NCBI GenBank assembly: GCA_036898135.1
Contig: CM072515.1
Span: 16,277,830-16,341,829, forward strand
DNA: 64,000 nucleotides
Source of the DNA: Oncomelania hupensis
Taxonomy: Eukaryota; Mollusca; Gastropoda; Littorinimorpha; Pomatiopsidae
Reading direction: 5' to 3'
This document shows positions 56,753-64,000 of the stretch, piece after piece. The position numbers and the translations under genes were made by a program. Below the pieces are notes generated by a model. It saw only the letters and a list, made by a program, of their open reading frames with translations, ran no database searches and was not told where the DNA came from. Each line of letters starts with the position of its first letter. Positions within the stretch are counted from its first letter, which is position 1.

Positions 56753-59700
56753 TCAATATTCTTCCAACCGCAAGGAAACGACGCCCTCGTCCGTTGCAGT
56801 TGTCATCGGCCCAGGGTCAAAGACGGTGATCTCGTGGGCTTTCCTGGAGTCAGTGCATCCTCCGTTGTCTCCCTCTTCCATCGAACATCCGATGAAGTCG
56901 ACGTCGTCAGCTCCCAGAATGCATTTGCTGGGTCTCACGGTCAGGTTGGCTTCTGCGTGACGGCGGAACAGCTCCCTCAAGGTCTGCAGATGCTCCTTCC
57001 AGGTCTGGGTGTGGACTTCATGTTCGAACAAAGTCGTAGAGCCTGGGACATCATTGAAGTTATGGGGAATCTCGCCCATAAGGTCCTTGAGCTCCATCTT
57101 TTGACCTTCCGTCAAGCTTGGTCCTAGCTTAACATCATCGATGCCTTCTTTGCTATGGAAATCTCCCTGTTCCAACAGTTCTTCGCTGTCAAAGCTGTCG
57201 TCGGTCACAGCTGCCGTTGCTGCATGCACAGTCTCTGATGGCCTTTCCACGTACAGCTTAAGGAGGTTGGCGTGGTATATCTTGGAATGCTGGCCGACCT
57301 TCACCTTGTAGTCGTTGATTCCCACCACGGTCTCCACTTCGTACGGGCCTTTCCACTGCATCAGCAACTTATTGTGGTCGGTAGGTAGCAGCACCAGCAC
57401 TTTGTTGCCAGGTTTAAACTTCCTGCTCACAGCCCTACGGTCATAATAGTGCTTTCCACAGTCTTGGGACTTTTTCAGGTTTTCTCTGGCTATCTCGAGG
57501 GTCTGCTCCAGCTTTTCCCGTAGCTCAAACACGTACTGGTAGCTGTTCTTCACCTCTGGGGTCTCTACTTCTTTCGTCCACAGTTCTTTTAGGATGTGCA
57601 TCGGCCCTCGGATGGTTCTTCCGTACAGCAGCTCGAACGGAGAAAAGCCGGTGGACTCCTGCGGTACTTCTCTGTAGGCAAAAAGTAAGGCGTTGATGTA
57701 GCGATGCCATTGTCTGGGCTGCTCGCTGCACAGTTTCTTCAGGGTGGACTTCAGCGTAGCATTGAACTTTTCGACGAGCCCGTTGCACATCGGATGGTAG
57801 GGTGTCGTAGTCAAATGCCGGATGCTCAGCAGTCTGTTGACCTCCTTCATGCAGTCAGAGACGAACTGCGTCCCGAGGTCTGTCAGGATCTCTTCAGGCA
57901 CTCCAAGTCTACTGAACATGTCCACTAGCGCCTCTGCAACAGTTTCAGTGTCAATCTTCTTCAGAGGCACTGCTTCTGGGTACCGAGTCGCATAGTCCAC
58001 TAAAGTCAGTACCCACCGATGACCTTCTTCACTCGGAGGTCTTATTTCGCCGATTAAGTCTAAGGCCACCCTCTTGAAAGGTCGGTCGATCAGAGGCATC
58101 CTCTGCATAGGCACTTTCGGGACCCTTCCTCGAGGTATGGTCTTCTGGCAAATGTCGCATGATCGGCAGAAACGGCTGACGTCCGCACGAAGTCCTGGCC
58201 AGTAGAACACCGCCTGGATTCTATCCGACGTCTTCTTGATACCCAGGTGACCCCCCATGATTGAGTCATGTGCTACTTCCATCACTTGGCGCCTTAGGGG
58301 TAACGGTACCAAAACTTGACGTAGTAGTTTACCTCCGTTGACCCTCGGGTGCTGGAAGATTCTATACAGGATCTTGGCCTTCACCTCAAAATAGACCGTG
58401 CCACTGCTCTTGGTCACGTGGTCTTGGCGGTTCCTGTACTTGTTTAAAGTGCTGTCAGCTTCCTGGAGCTGGATCAGCTTATCTCTGTCCACGATGGCAG
58501 CTTTGGAGTTGTCGGCGACCTTCAGTGGCGTAGACGTCTTGTCTCTCTTGGCCTGGGCCCTGGTAGTAACAGCACCGACGATCCCTGGTCGGCATGGCTG
58601 AGCCGGAGTAACCACATTGTCCCGTAGCAGCTCTGTAAGGTCTCCATCGGGAAACGGCAATGGATCCTCCTCCACAACTTCGACGTGTTGAGTTGAGGCA
58701 GGACTCCACTCTGGATCGGGGTCGTCGGGTCGTCTCGCGCCGTCGATATTCCCGATCATCAAATCATACAGCGGCTTCTTCAGGCAAACCGCTTCGACTT
58801 CGCCTATGTAGAAAGGGGTGCTGACATGAACTTTCGCAACTGGCGCTTTCACACATTTGCTGTCGGCCATGCGTGTCCATTTAGAATCGCCAGTGAACTG
58901 TTGTTTAGCGATTAGGTCTTCTCTGACGATGACCCCACTGCAGCCAGAGTCTCTTAAGACAGTCACTTCATGATTTCCAACGCGTCCCTTGGAAACAGGC
59001 ATGTTCTGGACGGTCACAGCTGCGCTGGCGACGACGGGGATGGATTTTCCGTTGGCAAGGAGAAGTTGGCCATCGGTCATGCACTCTTGCACGTCCGCAG
59101 GAGTAGCTGTGCGCTTGGTCTCACTCGGAAGAATGACGCTCCCGCCGCACACTTGATGGTCAGATCTACTGGTTTGCCGTTGATTGGAGAACCGCCTCTG
59201 CCGGTTGCCCGCCGCTGCATTGTCCGTACTGCTCCGCTGTCCGCTATTTCTGCTCTGAGGGCAGCTGGCAGCTCTGTGGTCTGTAGCGTTGCAGGTGAAA
59301 CAGCCCCTTGAATGCCCTTCCCTGGGAGGAGGCGTGGAGTCCGTCTGTCTCTGGTTCGTCTGGCTCCCCTGGATCTGGTTCACATGGTTTCCAGTCTTCT
59401 GAAAATGTTTCGTCGCGCTGGGTGGCCCCAGGGTCTTCCCATGAGCGATGAGATATCTTTCAGCAGCCTCAGTCACATCTTTAAGCGTCTGCAGCTTTTG
59501 TTCTTCTAAGTGGGTCGCTAGGTCCTTGTGACAGGCATTGAGAAATTGTTCCTTCACGATCAGGTCATGGAGACTGTCGTAAGACTTCCTTTCGCCTGAT
59601 AACTCCACCCACTTGTGTAGATATGACGACAGGCGCTCCACAAACTGCTTTGGCGTCTCGTCTGACTTAGGCCGGCATTCACGGAAGCGTTTACGGTAGC

Positions 59701-60313
59701 CCTTCTCTGTAAAGTTGTAGCACTGCAATAGGGCCTCTTTCAAGACGTCGTAGTTTTTGGCGTCATCGTTCGACAGTCTGGTGTAAACTTCGAGCGCTTG
59801 CCCTGTCAGAAGTGCACTTAGTCGAATCGCCCAGTCTCGAGGTTGCCAGTTGGAGCTTTCGGCGAACCTTTCGAATCTCGCCAGATAGCTGTCGACCTGG
59901 TCCTTCCCGTCGACGAAAGCTGGCAATTTTGGAGCCGTGTGGTCGTTGGTGACTTGTGGCGCATGCTGATTGTTCTGGATACGCGCCAACTCTAGCTGGT
60001 ACTGACGCTCAGCCTCCAATTGTCTCTCGTCCATATCGTCACGCCGACGCTGGTCCTCTCTTTCTTCTCGGCGTCGCTGCTCCTCTTTTTCTTGCCGCTG
60101 CTGTTCAATTTCCAGACGCTTCCGTTCTAATTCTATTTCTTCTCGGCGACGCTGTTCTTCCTTTTCTAGACGCTTCTCTTCTAATTCTCTTTCTTCACGG
60201 CGACGCTGCTCTTCTAATTCTCGTTCTTGTATTCTCTCCTGGGATTTGACGTACTCCGTCAACTGTTTGCCTTTTAGATTCAGTGCAATCCCTTTCTGCC
60301 AGAAGTCAGCCAT
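56753..60313 (-). CDS. Outer element gag-protease-integrase polyprotein with truncated RT
   Basis: The ATG at 60313 (MADFWQKGIALNLKGKQL) is the likely start; the open frame further 5' has no ATG. 1,186 residues without a stop: a long charged coiled coil of RREERELEEKRL-type repeats; SCAN-like capsid (DQVDSYLARFERFAESSNW, HDLIVKEQFLNA); CCHC (CFTCNATDHRAASC); protease with DSG (LRDSGCSGVIV); integrase (GGHLGIKKTSDRIQAVFYWP, CRSCDIC; VALDLIGE, LTDLGTQF, NGLVEKFNATL); and GPYEVETVVGINDYKV. Then comes a sharp cut: FEHEVHT joins directly to QTWKEHLQTLRELF and VRPSKC. The RT palm with its catalytic Asp pair and the whole RNase H are gone, and a C-terminus of about 40 unrelated residues follows. Non-autonomous. 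Confidence 0.93.
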   Translation of the reverse strand: MADFWQKGIALNLKGKQLTEYVKSQERIQERELEEQRRREERELEEKRLEKEEQRRREEIELERKRLEIEQQRQEKEEQRRREEREDQRRRDDMDERQLEAERQYQLELARIQNNQHAPQVTNDHTAPKLPAFVDGKDQVDSYLARFERFAESSNWQPRDWAIRLSALLTGQALEVYTRLSNDDAKNYDVLKEALLQCYNFTEKGYRKRFRECRPKSDETPKQFVERLSSYLHKWVELSGERKSYDSLHDLIVKEQFLNACHKDLATHLEEQKLQTLKDVTEAAERYLIAHGKTLGPPSATKHFQKTGNHVNQIQGSQTNQRQTDSTPPPREGHSRGCFTCNATDHRAASCPQSRNSGQRSSTDNAAAGNRQRRFSNQRQTSRSDHQVCGGSVILPSETKRTATPADVQECMTDGQLLLANGKSIPVVASAAVTVQNMPVSKGRVGNHEVTVLRDSGCSGVIVREDLIAKQQFTGDSKWTRMADSKCVKAPVAKVHVSTPFYIGEVEAVCLKKPLYDLMIGNIDGARRPDDPDPEWSPASTQHVEVVEEDPLPFPDGDLTELLRDNVVTPAQPCRPGIVGAVTTRAQAKRDKTSTPLKVADNSKAAIVDRDKLIQLQEADSTLNKYRNRQDHVTKSSGTVYFEVKAKILYRIFQHPRVNGGKLLRQVLVPLPLRRQVMEVAHDSIMGGHLGIKKTSDRIQAVFYWPGLRADVSRFCRSCDICQKTIPRGRVPKVPMQRMPLIDRPFKRVALDLIGEIRPPSEEGHRWVLTLVDYATRYPEAVPLKKIDTETVAEALVDMFSRLGVPEEILTDLGTQFVSDCMKEVNRLLSIRHLTTTPYHPMCNGLVEKFNATLKSTLKKLCSEQPRQWHRYINALLFAYREVPQESTGFSPFELLYGRTIRGPMHILKELWTKEVETPEVKNSYQYVFELREKLEQTLEIARENLKKSQDCGKHYYDRRAVSRKFKPGNKVLVLLPTDHNKLLMQWKGPYEVETVVGINDYKVKVGQHSKIYHANLLKLYVERPSETVHAATAAVTDDSFDSEELLEQGDFHSKEGIDDVKLGPSLTEGQKMELKDLMGEIPHNFNDVPGSTTLFEHEVHTQTWKEHLQTLRELFRRHAEANLTVRPSKCILGADDVDFIGCSMEEGDNGGCTDSRKAHEITVFDPGPMTTATDEGVVSLRLEEY

Positions 60314-60811
60314 CTTGATGCTTTTCTGGAAAGTTCTTTTCTGGAAAGTTCTTTTTCTAGAAAGTTCTTGACTGTGCTGCACCCTTCTAGACTGTTCTAG
60401 AACAGCACGCTTTCTGCAGTAGCGCTGATGCTTGCCACTAGTCGCCTTCGCTGACGCAGGCACCGCTGTCCTCGTCGTATGCGACGCTGCACCACGCTGG
60501 TGTTGATGTACACGCTCCTGTGCTGAAGTAGACGCGACGTCCGCTCGTCGCTCTCTCTAATACTGGCGATGTAGCTCCGAGACTGTCCCTCGATGTAGTC
60601 CTGCGGCAGCCACGTAGTCCCGATCTGTTGTTCACTCACGAAGCAACTCTTCAGCGACTACACGCCCTTGCAGTCAACCCGAACCTATCGGTGATGTAGT
60701 CCCAGTGTGTTGGCCCCTCTCGACGCAACTCGTTGGCGGCTACCCTCGATGACTGCCTCTCGTAACGTTGACTCGCTTGTTGTAGCAGTTGAACCCTTGG
60801 CTATGGCGTGA

Positions 60812-60829
60812 ATCGCGGCTTGACCCCCA
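60812..60829 (-). promoter_or_regulatory. Primer-binding site of the outer element
   Basis: The minus strand reads TGGGGGTCAAGCCGCGAT, three bases inside the LTR end. It shares TGGGGG with the tRNA-Pro site of the inner element but then differs; the cognate tRNA is not identified. Confidence 0.65.
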
Positions 60830-60832
60830 AAA

Positions 60833-61462
60833 TGTTACACTCCGTTTGATGTTGGTGTTTTTCTATCAGTATTTGATTCAGCCCCGATGCTTGAATTCCT
60901 GATAGTTGTGTAACTCAGATTCGTTTATCCACGCAGCCCGCTCAAGCAGCATACAAGTCACAAAGTCGACGTATGAAGTTTTCCACTTTTATTCAGCACA
61001 CATCAACAACTGCATACAATCGCTCAATCGTCTTTCCACTCTCAAATTTACTTTCCAACTAACAACAACTTCAACTATCATTTTTGAAACAGCGCGGCAC
61101 TTAAATAGTCTCTTGATACTCCCGAATAACCTGGATCAATCTCGTTTGACGCAATTTAACCAATCGCTTCTAACTTCGTCATTACTGTCTTACGTCATAC
61201 ATAATTATTTCCCGTCCCAGAATATTCGACATTATCTACGTCCATCAAGAAACTTCGATCGATAGTAAAGAAGCCGATCCAGAACATTCTACAACAATAT
61301 CGACTAACGAAAATTATCAACGTTATACAAAGCCTCTCCTAACAACAATGCGAACTCAAATCAAAGGTAAATAAACTCCATTATTGAATACTTTGCAAAA
61401 CGAAACGATTAGATCTATCGTGCGCGCTTCCGACGTACTACCATTCGCGTTTCAACGTAACA
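60833..61462 (-). repeat. 5' LTR of the outer Gmr1-like element
   Basis: 630 bp, minus-strand TGTTACGTTGAAACGCG to GGAGTGTAACA. The other LTR (48532-48999 plus 56272-56433) also totals 630 bp once the inner element and one AATAT are removed. Confidence 0.95.
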
Positions 61463-61524
61463 CACTGCTTAGTATTGGGAGAGCTCCACCAAATATTTCC
61501 TCACCCAACGAAGGACGATAGCAG

Positions 61525-61571
<47 letters not shown>

Positions 61572-61799
61572 ACGCGAGGGAACTCTGCACCTGGTAGGGT
61601 CCAGAACTTGTGTTAGATTCATTCTTGTTTGTATTCTCCGTTAAAGTTAATAATCAGGGGGTCTGTATAGTTCCGTATGTACGTGATTGTTTGGCTTTGT
61701 GCAAATGTTGCTTGAGTGGGCATTGAACACGCATGTATTATTTCACGCCACCATCACAGTCATCGTCATCTTCATCATCATCGTCAGCTCAAACCCTAC
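61463..61799. other. Intronic sequence with (GA)n
   Basis: A (GA)n microsatellite lies at about 61526-61570. The rest, including a CAT-rich run near 61750-61785 just inside the MTARC intron, shows no exon or repeat I can support. Confidence 0.5.
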
Positions 61800-62151
61800 C
61801 TGTCATGATAGCCCTCAAAAGTCAGGCCAGTGACGGAAGCCCGGGCACTCTGGAGCTGCACAGCCCCGCATGTTTTCACCATAATACTATAGATAACCAA
61901 AGAGAGACGCGTCACAGGCATAGGCGCTCGCGTGTCCAGATACAAGCGCCTGTGGTTTTCACGGGGTAGACGTACAGCTCCGTAACGTGACCCACTGGCA
62001 CGAATTGTCTGTCACGCGCAGCGCGTGCTTGTCGCAGCGAAATGAACTTGATGACAGAGCTAGCCGCTAGAGCTGTGACAGTGAGTCCAGCATCATGGAG
62101 AAACTGTCCGAGGACAATGTCAGGATTAGACTTTAAGCTTCGCAGGCTCAC
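61800..62151 (-). CDS. MTARC: MTARC 5' coding sequence (MOSC N-terminal barrel), split by a 75-bp insert
   Basis: Minus strand, 62151 to 61963: a hydrophobic N-terminal segment (LTVTALAASSVIKFISLRQA), basic residues, then VGHVTELYVYP. From 61879 to 61800: VKTCGAVQLQSARASV, then GLTFEGYHDR and donor GTAGGG. Together they match the mARC start (membrane anchor, VG-V--L-IYPVKSCKG, then GL...RDR). Between them sit 75 bases plus a second copy of GTGAAAAC (61955-61962 and 61872-61879), with no canonical GT-AG solution that keeps frame. No in-frame ATG is visible upstream of VGHV, so a further 5' exon is likely (possible acceptor CTCGGACAG). A connecting exon of about 35 bases toward 25633 was not located. 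Confidence 0.85.
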
Positions 62152-62614
62152 GCACGTGCATCATTGTAAATGACACAGTAGGCAATCTTGACTTTGTATA
62201 CTCTCACATGTAGCCTACATTTGGTTCACTGTGAATTTACTTTGACTAATTCGTATACTACCATGCACACACACGCGTCGCTGTAAATTTATTATAGCTT
62301 GGTTATATATACTCTCTTACACTCTCTTACACGATACGATACGAACATAAATTTTAAGTCCCCGACACATGAGCTTTAAGGAGACTGTTTCTCTCTTACA
62401 TCGTCGTCTGTTAGATTATAGTCCCCGGACACTTGCGCATATATGGGATCACGATGATCACGCGATTAAAATTTCAGGACCAATATAAAAATTCTCTTAG
62501 ACGTTGACGTTGCATAAATTTAAAGTCCCCAACACATAAGCGTACTAGACTTGAGTCACTGTTCATTTATGGGAGCCTACCCTCCTGACGAGGGAGGTGG
62601 GGAGAAGGATGTCA
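62152..62614. other. Region upstream of the MTARC 5' exon
   Basis: Presumed promoter, 5' UTR or first-intron sequence of MTARC. It contains diverged repeats of AAATTTTAAGTCCCCGACAC-like words (near 62350, 62420, 62520). No exon with a convincing start codon was identified. Confidence 0.35.
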
Positions 62615-62775
62615 GGCCTACTAGCGCCAAAACCTCATAATTACAAATATCATGAGATAATTACAAATATGGGATAATTCCAATTATCAAGGAATAATAA
62701 CAATTATCATTGAAAAATTATAAATATCTTCGCGTGATAATATTTAATTTTCAGTTTTGGCTCTAGCAATCCGCC
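62615..62775. mobile_element. Small MITE-like inverted-repeat element
   Basis: GGCCTACTAGCGCCAAAAC (62615-62633) faces its inverted relative GTTTTGGCTCTAGCAATCCG (from about 62754). The interior has repeated ATAATTACAAATATC-like words. A third copy of the end, GGCTTACTAGAACCAAAAC, lies at 62880-62898, perhaps a second truncated copy. Confidence 0.5.
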
Positions 62776-62935
62776 CGGACATGCGCCCAAACCCAAAAAA
62801 TGTAATTATCAAATAATAATTACAATATTCACTTGAGAATAAAAAATTTTACGTGATCATGCTTAATTCTGATTAAGGCGGCTTACTAGAACCAAAACTT
62901 GCATTTACAGGTATCAGTGATCATGGTAATTAACT

Positions 62936-63236
62936 ATCCTATATCCTATCCTATCCCGCAACTCGAAGGTCGTTGGGGCACCACAGAATGATCGTTTAAC
63001 CGGCGTACTCCATCTTTCCCCGCCCTCAGCAACCCCCATGGCTTCGCTCAGTGTCAAGCCAGTCCATTCTCGACTGTTGTCCTCCCACCTCCTCCTCTGT
63101 CTCTCTTATTCTGCCGCCTTGCACCGTGCCTTGCAGGATAGTCTTTGCAAGGCCTGTTGCTCTGGTGACGTGGCCATAGCATCGGAGTTTCCGTTTCTTC
63201 ACCACTGTGTACATGTCATCGTGTTGTCCACTATCG
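62936..63236 (-). mobile_element. RTE-like LINE copy C, strongly 5'-truncated
   Basis: The tail (GGATA)n and TTACGAGTT-like 3' end at 62936-62965 is followed upstream by the conserved C-terminal coding region (KKRKLRCYGHVTRATGLAKT). It is truncated near 63236, directly against the tail of copy D. Confidence 0.8.
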
Positions 63237-64000
63237 CCTATCCTATCATATCCTATCCCGTAACTCGGAGGTCGTAGGGGCACCACAGATGATCGTTTAA
63301 CCAGCGTACTTCATCTTTCCATGTCCTCAGCAATCCTGATTGTTTCGCTCAGTGTCAAACCAGTCCATTCTCGAATGTTGTCCTCCCACCTCTTTTTCGG
63401 TCTCCCTCTTCTTCTACCTCCTTGCACTGTGCCTTGCAGGATGGTCTTTGCAAGACCTGATGCTCTGGTGATGTGGCCATACCATCGGAGTTTCCGTTAT
63501 TTTACCACTGTGAGCAGGTCATCGTGTTGTCCAATGGCTTGTGTGATGGTCTGTCGGACGTCGTCGTTAGTGATGTGCAGGGTATAGGAAATGCCCAAAA
63601 GTCTTCTGTACCACCTCATCTCCATGCTTTGTATTCTTCGTTGTAGATTTGCTGTGAGGGTCCATGTTTCGCAAGCATATAGGAAGATGGAGAAGACAAG
63701 GGAGCGCAGCAGTCTTACCTTGGAATGTAGACTGATGGTCCTGTCTTTCCAAATTGGCTTCAACATCGCCAGGGCAGCAGTTGTTTGTGCGATCCTGGAG
63801 AGGACTTCCTGTCGGGACCCATTGTCTGATGCAATGGCTCCTAAATATTTGAAGCTATGCACTATGTTGAGGGATTGGCCTTGGACTTTGATGTTCGTGT
63901 TGATGTCATTGGTGTTGTTGGTCATCAATTTTGGTGTTCTCTGCACTTATTTCCAGTCCGTAGGCTCTGGAGGTGGTGTCAAGCCTCTGTACCAGCTGTT
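63237..64000 (-). mobile_element. RTE-like LINE copy D, continues past the right edge
   Basis: Same family as copies A-C: tail at 63237-63265, then minus-strand coding including SFKYLGAIASDNGSRQEV, YACETWTLTANLQRRI and YRRLLGISYTLHITNDD (63497-63946). A stop or frameshift near 63497 separates this from the last part of ORF2. The 5' part lies outside the window. Confidence 0.85.

Larger units (their letters stand above)
48532..61462 (-). mobile_element. Outer Gmr1-like Ty3/gypsy element, RT-deleted, interrupted by the inner element
   Basis: The LTRs are 630 bp: 60833-61462, and 48532-48999 joined to 56272-56433. Target duplication CACTG (48527-48531 and 61463-61467). The element is on the minus strand: PBS at 60812-60829 three bases inside the LTR, polyprotein 60313-56753, purine tract GAGTGGGGGG (56436-56445) next to the 3' LTR. 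I see two base differences between the LTRs (TATCGGT/TATCAGT and CCAGAGC/CCAGAAC). Without the inner insert it is about 5.66 kb. It lies in the MTARC intron. Confidence 0.95.

Overview
This is an animal nuclear genome window: spliced genes with GT-AG introns, non-LTR, LTR and DNA transposons, tRNA- and 5S-like SINEs, and long microsatellites. The repeat mix (PHD-finger CR1-like LINE, Gmr1-type Ty3/gypsy, ISL2EU, Tigger, piggyBac, hAT, mariner) suits an invertebrate, most likely a mollusc or other lophotrochozoan. That placement is inference. Three host genes can be assembled exon by exon; none is a single long ORF. (1) TUBGCP2, minus strand, first five coding exons (198-4279), running off the left edge. 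(2) TMEM138, plus strand, complete in four coding exons (10827-17890), head-to-head with TUBGCP2. (3) A mitochondrial amidoxime-reducing component gene (MTARC, a MOSC-domain molybdoenzyme), minus strand, with 5' exons at 61.8-62.15 kb and six 3' exons at 20.5-25.6 kb. It converges on TMEM138 and holds a roughly 36 kb intronic span that is almost wholly mobile DNA.

Layout. 0-10 kb: TUBGCP2 exons, a SINE, an internally deleted Tigger, a nearly full-length LINE with a PHD-finger ORF1, and LINE 3' fragments. 10-18 kb: TMEM138, whose introns hold a possible solo LTR, a piggyBac nested in a hAT, a LINE fragment and a (CTA)n tract. 18-25.7 kb: a MITE and the MTARC 3' exons, with SINEs, a fold-back element, a LINE nested in a LINE, and a 36-bp hairpin beside one splice acceptor. 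26-28.5 kb: a ~270-bp satellite rich in TTAGGG-like motifs, split by a chimeric retro-insertion with an 11-bp target duplication. 29-36 kb: a decayed ISL2EU (THAP plus DDE) transposon carrying two tiny LINE-tail insertions, a perfect 195-bp palindrome and (TA)n, with dense degenerate motif arrays on its flanks. 36.4-39.4 kb: a hAT with two copies of a tRNA/5S-like SINE, then a deleted mariner. 39.4-48 kb: a 5'-truncated LINE with RNase H whose 3' UTR is split by a rearranged Ty3/gypsy element. 48.5-61.5 kb: one Gmr1-like Ty3/gypsy element inserted in the LTR of another; both carry integrase upstream of RT. 61.5-64 kb: MTARC 5' exons, a MITE, and two adjacent copies of the same LINE family.

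The host genes act separately: gamma-tubulin ring complex, ciliary transition zone, and mitochondrial N-reduction. Most of the rest records nested insertion, and many events are dated relative to each other by exact target-site duplications. All identifications come from reading the sequence and recalling protein families; no database search was run.
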